DNA from: Spinactinospora alkalitolerans
GTDB lineage: Bacteria; Actinomycetota; Actinomycetes; Streptosporangiales; Streptosporangiaceae
DNA length: 64,000 bases
NCBI RefSeq assembly: GCF_013408795.1
Contig: NZ_JACCCC010000001.1
Location: 6,572,001 to 6,636,000 of the forward strand
Direction of reading: 5' to 3'
Positions 52,569 through 60,649 of the stretch are shown in pieces. A program made the translations under genes and the position numbers. How positions within the stretch are numbered: the first letter of the stretch is position 1; the number at the start of each line of letters is the position of its first letter. Below the pieces are notes generated by a model. It saw only the letters and a list, made by a program, of their open reading frames with translations. It was not told the origin of the DNA and made no database searches.

Positions 52569-53570
52569 CTACCCCTTGCGTCTCCTCCTGCGCTTCTTGG
52601 GCTTGGGCTCGTCGCGCAGCTCCACGTAGGGCTCCTCATCGGCCGAACGCCCGGCGGCGATCGCCCGGCCGCGTTCGATCTCGGCGTTGAACTCGGTGCC
52701 CAGCAGGATCGCGATGTTGGAGATCCACAGCCACACCAGGAAGATCACCACGGCGGCGAGGCTGCCGTAGGTCTTGTTGTAGGAGCCGAAGTTGGCGACG
52801 TAGAAGGCGAACGCGGCCGAGGCGAGCAGCCAGATGACGATGGCCAGCACGCTGCCGGGGCTGATCCAGCTGAACCCGCGCTTGGCGTTGGGCGAGGCCC
52901 AGTACAGCAGAGCGATCATGAAGCTCACGATGATCAGCAGCACGGGCCACTTGGCGATGTCCCAGACGGTGACCGCGATCGGGCCGACGCCCAGCAGGTT
53001 CCCCACCCGCTCGGCCAGGCCGCCGGTGAGGACCACCGCCACCGCGCTCACGGTGAGCAGGACGACCAGGGTCAGCGTGACCCCCACCCGGATCGGCAGC
53101 GTCTTCCAGATCGGCCGCCCTTCGGGAACGTCGTAGACGATGTTGGAGGCGCGCATGAACGCGGCGATGTAGCCGGAGGCCGACCACAGCGCCAGCGCCA
53201 GGCTCACCAGACCGAAGATGCCGGCCGTGGTCTGGCTCCGCTGCAGGTTCTCGATCGCCGCGATCAGGACCTGCTCGATCTCGGCGGGCGCGATCCGGCT
53301 GATGTTCTGCACCAGCAGGTCCGTCGCCGACTGCCCGGCCAGGCCCAGCAGCGAGATCAGCACCAGCAGGGCCGGGAAGATCGACAGCACCGCGTAGTAG
53401 GTCAGGCCCGCCGCGAGGTCGCTGAGGTTGTCCTTACTGAACTCGCCGAAGGTGCGCTTCAGCGACGCCCACCACGAGGGCGCCGGAAGCTCGGTGGGTG
53501 TGTCGGGGGCCGCCTCTTCGCCGCTGGGCGGCCGCGTGGGCGGTCCGGCCCGCCGCGCGTCGTCGGACAT
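52569..53570 (-). CDS. YihY/BrkB family membrane protein
   Basis: A 333-residue polytopic protein with six hydrophobic segments. DLAAGLTYYAVLSIFPALLV near residue 50, a GPIAVTVWDIAKWPVLLIIV segment, FSWISPGSVLAIVIWLL near residue 230 and WLWISNIAILLGTEFNAEIE near the end are the conserved blocks. The C-terminus is strongly basic (KPKKRRRRRKG). It is 21 bases downstream of the DUF4235 gene in an envelope-protein operon. Confidence 0.9.
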   Translation of the reverse strand: MSDDARRAGPPTRPPSGEEAAPDTPTELPAPSWWASLKRTFGEFSKDNLSDLAAGLTYYAVLSIFPALLVLISLLGLAGQSATDLLVQNISRIAPAEIEQVLIAAIENLQRSQTTAGIFGLVSLALALWSASGYIAAFMRASNIVYDVPEGRPIWKTLPIRVGVTLTLVVLLTVSAVAVVLTGGLAERVGNLLGVGPIAVTVWDIAKWPVLLIIVSFMIALLYWASPNAKRGFSWISPGSVLAIVIWLLASAAFAFYVANFGSYNKTYGSLAAVVIFLVWLWISNIAILLGTEFNAEIERGRAIAAGRSADEEPYVELRDEPKPKKRRRRRKG

Positions 53571-53591
53571 CGGGTCCCCTCCCCGTCCGGT

Positions 53592-53882
53592 CTACTTCTT
53601 CCTGCCCTTGGCGGGCTTGGCCGGCCAGGTGCCGGTCACCCTGCGGACCCCGGTCGCCCCCGCCCGGTCGACCACCGCCTTGACCACCGCGAAGACCGCT
53701 CCGTGGATCGCCGCCGCGGTCAGCACCTCCCGCCAGGTGCTGTCCTCCTTGGTCGCCTCGGGGGCGTCCTCGTGCCCGGCGACCAGCTTCCAGACCTGCT
53801 TGAAGATGACACCGGCCAGGATGCCGCCGAGGACGCCGGCCAGCAGGCCGAAGGGCTTGTACATGAACCGCACCGACCTCAC
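53592..53882 (-). CDS. DUF4235 membrane protein
   Basis: A 96-residue DUF4235 protein: MYKPFGLLAGVLGGILAGVIF forms the first membrane helix and TAAAIHGAVFAVVKAVVDRA the second, with FKQVWKL between. A GTG at 53882 overlaps the preceding TGA (GTGA) and is taken as start; ATG 53864 is an alternative that fits the family start better. Part of the Holin-X/DUF3618/DUF4235/BrkB operon. Confidence 0.87.
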   Translation of the reverse strand: MRSVRFMYKPFGLLAGVLGGILAGVIFKQVWKLVAGHEDAPEATKEDSTWREVLTAAAIHGAVFAVVKAVVDRAGATGVRRVTGTWPAKPAKGRKK

Positions 53883-54181
53883 CGCCGTCCGCGCTTGGCG
53901 GTCACGACGGCTGCGGCCGCTGCGAGGAGGGCCCCCGCGGCCACCGACACCGCGATCCGCCGCCCCTCGGTCATCGGCTCGGACGCGCTCGTCCGCACCG
54001 AGTCCACCGCCCGTGCGGCGCCCTCCTTCGCCCTGCTCTTCACGTCGGCCTTCGCCGCCAGCGCCTCGACGGTGTCGCCGAGTTCGGCGCGGGTGCGGTC
54101 GATCTCCGCGCGCAGCAGGTCGGGATCCTCCTGGGGCTGCTTCCCGCGGCCCTCCTGGCTTCCGGAAACGTTCTGGGTCAT
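53879..54181 (-). CDS. DUF3618 protein
   Basis: A 100-residue protein with a charged N-terminal helix carrying the DUF3618 motif DLLRAEIDRTRAELGDTVEA near residue 22, and a C-terminal membrane helix (RIAVSVAAGALLAAAAAVVT). It overlaps the Holin-X gene upstream (ATGA) and the DUF4235 gene downstream. Such proteins are common actinobacterial envelope components of unknown role. Confidence 0.9.
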   Translation of the reverse strand: MTQNVSGSQEGRGKQPQEDPDLLRAEIDRTRAELGDTVEALAAKADVKSRAKEGAARAVDSVRTSASEPMTEGRRIAVSVAAGALLAAAAAVVTAKRGRR

Positions 54182-54666
54182 GGGTGCGCCCTTCCCTTGA
54201 TCTCCGCGACGTCGGCCTGGACGCTGCTCGTGGTCTCCTCGGGTTTCATCGGCGTGCCCTGCCCGACCTGCTTGCGGCCCATGAGGGCGAGGACGCCGGC
54301 CACCGCGAACAGCACCGCGGCCACGATGAGGGCCGAGGCCCACGCGGGCAGGACCAGGGCGAGAAGCAGCACCAGCCCGGCGATCAGGGTGCCGAGTCCG
54401 AACAGCGCGACCAGGCCGCCCGCGCCGAACATGCCGGCCCCCAGGCCGACGTGCCTGCCCTTCTCCTTCATCTCCACCTGGGCCAGCCGGAGCTCGTCCC
54501 TGACCAGATGGGAGATCTGCTCCGATGCCTGTTTGACCAGGTCGGCGGTTGACGGCTCGGTCACTGCCGCGTCCTGACGGCCGACGGTCGGCGACTCGGC
54601 CCTCTGGCGAGGAGTGGCCGATGGCTCGGCCGCTGTCGCCCCCTGGCGGTCGACGGGTCCACTCAT
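54178..54666 (-). CDS. Putative actinobacterial Holin-X (phage holin superfamily III-like) membrane protein
   Basis: A 162-residue protein: a polar N-terminus, an amphipathic segment LVKQASEQISHLVRDELRLA typical of the Holin-X family, then two adjacent membrane helices (GLVALFGLGTLIAGLVLLLA and ALIVAAVLFAVAGVLALMG) and a charged tail. The family name derives from phage holins, but these chromosomal proteins are usually housekeeping envelope proteins, not prophage. First gene of the operon. Confidence 0.9.
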   Translation of the reverse strand: MSGPVDRQGATAAEPSATPRQRAESPTVGRQDAAVTEPSTADLVKQASEQISHLVRDELRLAQVEMKEKGRHVGLGAGMFGAGGLVALFGLGTLIAGLVLLLALVLPAWASALIVAAVLFAVAGVLALMGRKQVGQGTPMKPEETTSSVQADVAEIKGRAHP

Positions 54667-54820
54667 GGCCGGATCCCCTTTCCCTAGGTTCGGCTCCTTC
54701 GCCGCCTGCCCAGAACCCGGACTTCCATGCCCGATCCGGGGAAAGAAGAGGAGGTCGGAGGTTGTGCGCCGCCCGGTCGTCCGTTCCCAAACGGATTACC
54801 GACGAGTAACATCAGGCGCT

Positions 54821-55276
54821 ATGACACTCGACAACGCCGAAACGGTGAAATCCGGCCTGCTCGCCTCCGTGCCGTTCACGCGCACACTCGGACTGGAGTT
54901 CGTGGACCTGGACGAGGGCCGCGCCGTCATGCGGCTGCCGGACGACGCCGACCACCACAACCACGTCGGCGGCCCGCACGCCGGAGCGATGTTCACGCTC
55001 GCCGAATCGGCCTCGGGCGCGATCGTGCTCGCCTCCTTCGGCGACCAGCTCGACCGCGCCGTGCCGCTGGTGCTGCGCGCCGAGATCCACTACCGCAGAC
55101 TCGCCATGGGGCCCGTGCTCGCCGAGGCCCGGCTGGGCCGCGCCAAGGAGGAGGTCGTGGCCGAGCTCGACGCCGGCACCCGCCCCGAGCTCCCGGTCGA
55201 AATCGAACTGCGCACCGAGGACGGGACGGTCACCGGCACGATGACCGTGGTCTGGACCCTGCGCGCCAACGCCTGA
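54821..55276 (+). CDS. DUF4442/PaaI-like hotdog thioesterase
   Basis: A 151-residue hotdog-fold protein: VPFTRTLGLEFVDLDEGRAV at the start, HNHVGGPHAGAMFTLAESAS at the catalytic helix region near residue 47 and RRLAMGPVLAEARLGRAKEE near residue 97. It probably hydrolyses acyl-CoA. The ATG at 54821 has no strong ribosome site nearby. Confidence 0.85.
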   Translation: MTLDNAETVKSGLLASVPFTRTLGLEFVDLDEGRAVMRLPDDADHHNHVGGPHAGAMFTLAESASGAIVLASFGDQLDRAVPLVLRAEIHYRRLAMGPVLAEARLGRAKEEVVAELDAGTRPELPVEIELRTEDGTVTGTMTVVWTLRANA

Positions 55277-55352
55277 CTGAGGCTTTCTCGGTCGCATGGG
55301 GGTGGTGGTCGGCGGCCGAGGTGTGCTGTGCGGCCGTGTGGTCGGCCGGGTG
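55274..55352 (+). repeat. Intergenic repeat R2, copy b
   Basis: Immediately after the thioesterase stop, matching 18893-18978 over about 80 bp with only a few differences near the start. The rest of 55353-55677 shows no gene. Confidence 0.75.
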
Positions 55353-55677
55353 GCCCGCACCCCACCACCGAGGTGGGCCCCTGCCGCCCTCGCTGCCGCT
55401 TTCCGAGTCCAGACCACCCGCCGTCCGGAAGCGAAGAAGGCCGCACGGCAGGCCGCGGCCGCCTGGGCGGAGGACGCGGCCGTCAGGCAGCCCCACCACT
55501 CACCGTGTTCTGTCCTGCGAGGTAGGAGGACTGCGACCATCCCGATCCCGTCACACCGATCTAGCGGCGCCTTCTTCCGTGCCTCCCGCGCCGCGGCCGG
55601 TCCCGCTGCGCGCGGGGAGGCCGGGAGCCGCCGCGCCGATCCAGCGGAATTGTCGCCTCATCTGGGTACGGTGTCCT

Positions 55678-55697
55678 CATCCGGAGGTGACCGGATG
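55678..55697 (+). promoter_or_regulatory. Hairpin upstream of the sliding-clamp gene
   Basis: CATCCGG-6-CCGGATG, ending 18 bases before GTG 55716. May influence translation; no partner known. Confidence 0.35.
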
Positions 55698-55715
55698 TGA
55701 CGACTGGAGGTCGGC

Positions 55716-56861
55716 GTGAAGTTCCGAGTTGACCGCGACGCGTTCGCCGACGCCGTGGCGTGGACCGCCCGTGCGCTGCCCGCGCGCCCCGCGGTGCCGG
55801 TGCTCGCGGGCATGCGCCTGGACATCCCCGACGCGGCCTCGGGCCGGCTGCGGCTGTCCAGCTTCGACTACGAGGTCTCCGCGCGCGCGGCCGTCGACGT
55901 CGACGTCGACGAGCCCGGCGGCGTCCTGGTGTCGGGGCGGCTGCTCGCCGAGATCGCGCGCAACCTCCCGCCGCAGCCGGTGGAGGTGGCCTGCGACGGC
56001 TCTCGGGTGCTCGTCACCTGCGGCGGCGCGCGGTTCACGCTGCTCACCCTGCCGCTGGAGGACTACCCGACCCTGCCCGACATGCCCAAGGTCGCCGGCT
56101 CGCTCCCCGGCGACGTCTTCGCGGCGGCGGTGCGCCAGGTGGCGCCGGCCGCCAGCCGCGACGACACGCTGCCCATGCTCACCGGCGTGCACCTGGCCTT
56201 CTCCGGCGAGACGCTGACGCTGGCCGCCACCGACCGCTACCGGGTGGCCGTCCGCGAACTGTGGTGGCGCTCGGAGCTGCCCGACATCACCGCCTCGGCG
56301 CTGGTCCCCGCGCGCACGCTGGCCGACACCGCGCGCTCCCTGCTGCCGGGCGGCAACGTCGACATCGCGCTGTCCACGGTCGGCGCCGGATCCTCCCAGG
56401 GCGAGGGGATGATCGGCTTCGAGCACGGCGGCAGGCGCACCACGACCCGGCTCATCGACAGCGAGTTCATCAAGTACGAGTCCCGGTTCCCCGACGAGTT
56501 CGCCGCACGCGCCCAGGTCGCCACGGCCCCGCTGATCGAGGCGGCGAAGCGGGTCGCGCTGGTGGCCGACCGCAGCACCCCGCTGCGGCTCTCCTTCTCC
56601 CGGGGCGAGGTCGTCCTGGAGGCCGGCTCCGGCGACGACGCCCAGGCGCGCGAGGTCCTGGAGGCCGGGTACGAGGGCGAGGAGATCAGGGTCGCGTTCG
56701 GTCCGCAGTACCTCCTCGACGGCCTCACCGCGGTCGAGACCGACACCGTGCACCTGAACTTCACCACGCCCACCAAGCCGGCCGTGATCTCCGGCGCCCC
56801 CGAGGAGGAGGGCGGCCGGCCCGATTTCCGCTACCTGGTGATGCCGCTGCGGGTGTCGTAG
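55716..56861 (+). CDS. DNA polymerase III beta subunit (sliding clamp) paralogue
   Basis: A 381-residue DnaN-like clamp with three successive homologous domains: LPARPAVPVLAGMRLDI near residue 22, FTLLTLPLEDYPTLPDMPKV near residue 107, SRDDTLPMLTGVHLAFSG near residue 147, ATDRYRVAVREL near residue 171, and a C-terminal FRYLVMPLRVS resembling the clamp's terminal hydrophobic motif. The setting lacks dnaA, recF and gyrB, so this is probably a second clamp and not the replication-origin gene. GTG 55716 has GGAGG upstream. May serve repair or lesion bypass. Confidence 0.88.
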   Translation: MKFRVDRDAFADAVAWTARALPARPAVPVLAGMRLDIPDAASGRLRLSSFDYEVSARAAVDVDVDEPGGVLVSGRLLAEIARNLPPQPVEVACDGSRVLVTCGGARFTLLTLPLEDYPTLPDMPKVAGSLPGDVFAAAVRQVAPAASRDDTLPMLTGVHLAFSGETLTLAATDRYRVAVRELWWRSELPDITASALVPARTLADTARSLLPGGNVDIALSTVGAGSSQGEGMIGFEHGGRRTTTRLIDSEFIKYESRFPDEFAARAQVATAPLIEAAKRVALVADRSTPLRLSFSRGEVVLEAGSGDDAQAREVLEAGYEGEEIRVAFGPQYLLDGLTAVETDTVHLNFTTPTKPAVISGAPEEEGGRPDFRYLVMPLRVS

Positions 56862-56868
56862 CGGCAGG

Positions 56869-57294
56869 TCAGTCGGGGCAGCCCTCGTTGCTCTCGATCT
56901 CGGCGTCGTCCCTGGGGCACAGTTCGTAGTACAGCGTGCGGCGGCGCACGAGGCGGTGCGACAGCGGGACCGCCCATCCCTGCAGGACGGGGTGCCTGCG
57001 GCTCAGCATCCGCGCGGCGCGCTGTGCCTCCCCGCCCTCCAGCGGCTTGACCCCGCCGCGGACGGGCAACCCGTTGGGGTCGCCGCGGAACGTGCAGGGA
57101 CGCAGGTCGGCGACGGGGTGCCGGCGCAGCCGTTCGGCCTCGCCGGAGTCCTCCCACGCGCGGAACAGCACGCGGTCGCCGTCCACCGCGATCCGCACCG
57201 GGGTGTCGACCGCGGTCATGCCGTCCTGGTGGTAGGTGGTCAGCAGCGCGGTCTTCTCGCGATGGAACGTTTTGAGGATCGTGGCCGCGGACAT
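56869..57294 (-). CDS. PPOX-class flavin/F420-dependent oxidoreductase
   Basis: A 141-residue split-barrel protein of the pyridoxamine-oxidase-like class: TALLTTYHQDGMTAVDTPVR, then DGDRVLFRAWEDSGEAERLR and RHPVADLRPCTFRGDPNG. The length and layout fit the small F420-dependent PPOX proteins of actinomycetes. ATG 57294 with GGGAGG upstream. It converges on the sliding-clamp gene with 7 bases between stops. Confidence 0.87.
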   Translation of the reverse strand: MSAATILKTFHREKTALLTTYHQDGMTAVDTPVRIAVDGDRVLFRAWEDSGEAERLRRHPVADLRPCTFRGDPNGLPVRGGVKPLEGGEAQRAARMLSRRHPVLQGWAVPLSHRLVRRRTLYYELCPRDDAEIESNEGCPD

Positions 57295-57501
57295 CCTCGT
57301 CCTCCCTGTAGTGGGGTTGCTACGGCCTACCTTCCCCGTTTCCGTGACCTGAGTCACTTCTTTCGCGCCGGAAAGCGGCCGCGCGCCCACGGGTGCCCGT
57401 GGAGAGGGAGGAGGCGGCCATCGCGGGTGGAATTCGGGCCGCCGGTGCCAGGAGCGTGCCACCCGCACGAACCATGGCCGCATCCGGCCAAACCGGCCGG
57501 T

Positions 57502-57586
57502 TTATCCACAGGCGTATGTGACCGCTGCTAGTTATCCCCAACTATCCACAGGGTTATCCACAGCCTTTTTCCGTGGCTGTGCATAA
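57502..57586. other. Cluster of DnaA-box-like sites
   Basis: TTATCCACA at 57502-57510 and 57554-57562, near matches TTATCCCCA at 57532-57540 and CTATCCACA at 57542-57550, and TTATGCACA on the minus strand at 57578-57586. Five sites lie in 85 bp of a 347-bp gene-free stretch (57295-57641). A CACAGCC/GGCTGTG stem overlaps the last two. Possible DnaA titration or regulatory site. Confidence 0.6.
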
Positions 57587-57641
57587 ATCCCCGGCATATG
57601 GGACGGACTTCCCGCAGGGAAACGGCCCCCGCCGCCGGCCG

Positions 57642-58565
57642 CTACTCCCCGTCCGAGATCGAGGACGACGCCCCTCGGCCGACCGCCGTCTCCATGCCCA
57701 GCTCGGCGCGGCGTCCGCGCAGGTACCCGGCGCGGTAGCCGGCCCGGTGGTGGGTGCGCTCCGGGCGCGTGGGGCGCAACTGCGGGAACCGGCGCTGGAA
57801 GTCCTCCTGGACCCGGTCGACGTCCTCGCGCAGCACGAGTTCGGCGCCGCTCTTGGCCGCGTCGGAACCGGTGCCGCCCGCGCCGCCCTTGGCGCCGGCG
57901 GCATCGCCGTCCGGGGAGTCGTCGGCCAGGCGGGCCCGGAACTCCCGGATGCGCTCGGCCACCGCGTAGCCGTAGGCGCGCACGAACGACCGGTAGAACC
58001 GGCTGCGCTCGGTGGCCAGGGTCGACCGGTCGTAGTTGCGCAGCTCCCGCAGTCCCGCGACGTGCTCGCGCGCCGAGAAGCGCGCCGAAGCCTCCATCTG
58101 CATGGTGATCGAGGGCAGCAGCACCCGGAGGGAGTCCAGCGCGGTGACGGTGCCGACGATGATGAGCATGCGGTCGGTGTTGGCCGAGGTGTTGCCGCGC
58201 ACCGCCGACTGGCAGCCGTAGGCCGAGGCGATCGCGGCGAGCGCCTTGACCCGTGCCTTGCCGTGCCCGCCCACGCCGGACACGGGGAAGTCGAGCCGGG
58301 TCACCGACTCGGCCGCCTCGCCGCGCTGCGCGCGCGCCTCGGCCTCGGCGATCGCGTGCCGGGTCATCAGCTCCGCGGCCTTGGCGGTGAAGGCCTGGCT
58401 CTCGGCGTCGGTGACCGACGGGTCCTCGGCCATGCGGAGCAGGCCGCGGACCCGCTCGATCATCTTCTGCCGGGCCTCGGTGCCCTGTCTGGACGTCTCT
58501 CGCGGGTCACCGGAACGGGCGCCGTCCCCGTGCGGTCGCCTGCCGGAGTCAGTCCCCATCGACAC
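57642..58565 (-). CDS. DUF2786 domain protein
   Basis: A 307-residue soluble protein. The DUF2786 part is at residues 33-75 (KMIERVRGLLRMAEDPSVTD, AESQAFTAKAAELMTRHAIA). The middle region continues with FPVSGVGGHGKARVKALAAI and a YGCQSAVRGN segment; a Gly/Ala-rich linker near residue 215 precedes a basic C-terminal helix. Function unknown. Start GTG 58565 or ATG 58559. Confidence 0.87.
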   Translation of the reverse strand: MSMGTDSGRRPHGDGARSGDPRETSRQGTEARQKMIERVRGLLRMAEDPSVTDAESQAFTAKAAELMTRHAIAEAEARAQRGEAAESVTRLDFPVSGVGGHGKARVKALAAIASAYGCQSAVRGNTSANTDRMLIIVGTVTALDSLRVLLPSITMQMEASARFSAREHVAGLRELRNYDRSTLATERSRFYRSFVRAYGYAVAERIREFRARLADDSPDGDAAGAKGGAGGTGSDAAKSGAELVLREDVDRVQEDFQRRFPQLRPTRPERTHHRAGYRAGYLRGRRAELGMETAVGRGASSSISDGE

Positions 58566-58719
58566 GGCTCCGCCCTGTCTCGGCGGGGTGCGCGCGCTCG
58601 TCTCCCCTTGTCACTTCCGTGCCGCGAGCGCAGGCTTCCGGCGGGTTATCGACTGACATAGAAAGCGTGGTGGCCCCTCGTGGTCCGGCTCGGTCTGACT
58701 GGGAGGTCGCAACGCCCGG

Positions 58720-59157
58720 TCAGGCCGACTTGTTCCCCGCGACCATACCGATGATGCCGAGGATGACCCAGATCACGGCGGCGACGCCCAGACCCGCGAA
58801 GGCCGCGCCGAAGAGGCCGCTGATGACCGCGCCGCTCAGGACCGCGCCAATGTAGGACACCACGGCCGTTCCCGCGCCGCCCAGCAGGGCCGGGCCCGCG
58901 GCGAACCGCCACGGGTACTGGCCGGCGTAGCGCCGCGCCCGCCGGTCGCCCTTGCTCCCCAGCAGCGCGACGCCGCCGCCCACCAGGGAGAAGAAGAAGA
59001 TCGCGGTGGTCAGCGCGCCGCCGACGGGGAACGCGCTCAGGTTCAGCAGGAAGTGCGCGGCCCCCGTGACCGCGCCGGCCGCCGTGGCCGTGCCCCAGGG
59101 CCAGATCATGGTCGCCGAGGCGACCGGAGTGAATGCGTTCCCGCGCTCCAGCGTCAT
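58720..59157 (-). CDS. Hypothetical membrane protein
   Basis: A 145-residue protein with four predicted membrane helices and short loops; the inner loop GSKGDRRARRYAGQYPWRFA is basic and therefore cytoplasmic. GAGGAG lies 5 bases before ATG 59157. No family recognised. Upstream 59158-59395 has nothing I can identify. Confidence 0.7.
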   Translation of the reverse strand: MTLERGNAFTPVASATMIWPWGTATAAGAVTGAAHFLLNLSAFPVGGALTTAIFFFSLVGGGVALLGSKGDRRARRYAGQYPWRFAAGPALLGGAGTAVVSYIGAVLSGAVISGLFGAAFAGLGVAAVIWVILGIIGMVAGNKSA

Positions 59158-59395
59158 GTCTGCTCCTCACATCATGAGCCTTGCCGGCATGGCCGGATCG
59201 TCCGGCCGATGCTGCCAGCATGCCCGAGGACCGCCGTGCGGTACATCAGGGCGCACCCCTGGTCTTCCCCCGAGATGCGGTCCCTACTACCCCGGTCCCC
59301 TTCTCTGTTGAGAACGCGGATCGGGGGCGCCGCGTTCCCGACGCGCGGAAGGCGGCGACCCGATGCGGGTCCGACGACCTTGACCACCGAGGACT

Positions 59396-59610
59396 TGACG
59401 CCCCGGCCACAGGGGGTTGAACCTCGACCCGAGGACGCAAGCGCACACCGCCGCCTTGAGCGCCGGGCCGAAACCGCGGTGCCGTCCCGCGTCCACGGTG
59501 TCGGCGTGCGCTTCGCGCGCGTGAGGGCGATTTCCCTCCTGGGGCTGGCCTACACAACCCTCTGGGGCCAAGGTTAAAACTCAAGGTCAAGACCGCCGAG
59601 ACAAGGGGAC
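59396..59610. repeat. Intergenic repeat R3, copy c (diverged)
   Basis: Shares with copies a and b the GGGGGTTGAACCTCGA edge, the GAGGGCGATTTCCCTCCTGG block, a GGCCTACACAACCC block and the AAACTCAAGGTCAAGACCGC edge. The central part differs and holds a GCGTCC/GGACGC-like set of short complementary segments. Confidence 0.6.
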
Positions 59611-59617
59611 CGTCGCC

Positions 59618-60517
59618 TCACCGGTTCGCCGGGTCGGCGGCGGCCGCCGCGCTCAGCAGCCACGACGGGGACGCGACGCTCGCGCCGGCGGCCCGGCAGC
59701 GGTCCCCCAGCTCCCGGTCGGCGGTGACGACCAGCGCGCAGGACGCGCCGGCGTGCAGACCGGCCAGCTCCGCGACCGTGTCGTCGCCCTCCCCGGGCGC
59801 CTCGACCACCTCGACGCCGGGCACCGAGGCCGTTTCGCGCGCGGCCCCCTCCACCACCATCAGGATCCGCGGGAACCACCGGTGCAGGGAGGTGAGCGCG
59901 AGCCCGGCCGGGAGCTCGGCGCCGTCCAGCCCGGTCCCGGCGAGCCCCGCCAGCTCGTCGCGCAGCCGCGCCGCCGCACCCGGGCGGTCGCGCCACCAGC
60001 CGTCGGGCCGGTGGCCCACCGCGTTGGCCGCGTCCACGACCAGCACCAGCCGCTGCGCCAACGCTGCGCGCACCTGCGGCCAGATCAGTCCGAACGCCGG
60101 GAGCAGCGGCATCGACCCGACCTCGTCGACCGGCACCCAGCGGATCGCCGCGCTCTCGGAGTTGCCGGGCGTGAACACGCGCCGCTCGGGGATGCGCCCC
60201 AGCACGGTGTCGTAGGACCAGACCACGTGGTCCTGCCGGTGGATCCCGCCGAAGGCGACCCCGCCCAGGTCACCGGTGACCTCCTCGCCGAACTCGCGCA
60301 GCGCGGCCGCCACCGAGGACTCTTCGCTGTCGCGGGCGCCGCCGGGCATGCCCCAGGTGTTGCCCTGATGGGTCCACCAGGCCCGATGCTGCAGCAGGAC
60401 GTGGCCGGTTCCGGCCGTGTCGTGCGCGTGCAGGAGCAGGCCCGACGCCCCGTAGAGTCCCCAGCGGCGCGAGCCGTCGGGCAGCACGACCCAGCCGTTA
60501 CCGTCTCCTGCGCTCAT
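59618..60517 (-). CDS. NUDIX hydrolase fused to an NYN/PIN-like domain
   Basis: A 299-residue two-domain protein. Residues 1-150 form a NUDIX domain, with the box starting GGARDSEESSVAAALREFGE and continuing EVTG, so REUXEEXGU reads REFGEEVTG. Residues 155-299 begin LVLVVDAANAVGHRPDGWWR, and continue with a TVAELAG acidic region and ALVVTADRELGDRC, matching NYN/PIN-type nuclease folds. The pairing is known in actinomycetes and suggests coupled RNA or nucleotide processing. ATG 60517 has GGGGAGG upstream. Confidence 0.85.
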   Translation of the reverse strand: MSAGDGNGWVVLPDGSRRWGLYGASGLLLHAHDTAGTGHVLLQHRAWWTHQGNTWGMPGGARDSEESSVAAALREFGEEVTGDLGGVAFGGIHRQDHVVWSYDTVLGRIPERRVFTPGNSESAAIRWVPVDEVGSMPLLPAFGLIWPQVRAALAQRLVLVVDAANAVGHRPDGWWRDRPGAAARLRDELAGLAGTGLDGAELPAGLALTSLHRWFPRILMVVEGAARETASVPGVEVVEAPGEGDDTVAELAGLHAGASCALVVTADRELGDRCRAAGASVASPSWLLSAAAAADPANR

Positions 60518-60649
60518 CGGGCCTCCCCGCGTCGACCGTGCGAACCGCGACCGGATCCGCTCCTCGCACAACCAGCCTGTCAAGCGTGGCCTTCCCCGGC
60601 CAGTGCGGATGGAGGAGCACGGACGGCCCGGCGCTAGGATTTCGGTTCG

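Noticed and set aside
54178-54666. Holin-X gene considered as evidence for a prophage
   Set aside because: No phage structural, lysin or integrase genes are nearby; the DUF3618/DUF4235/BrkB neighbours are a typical chromosomal envelope operon.
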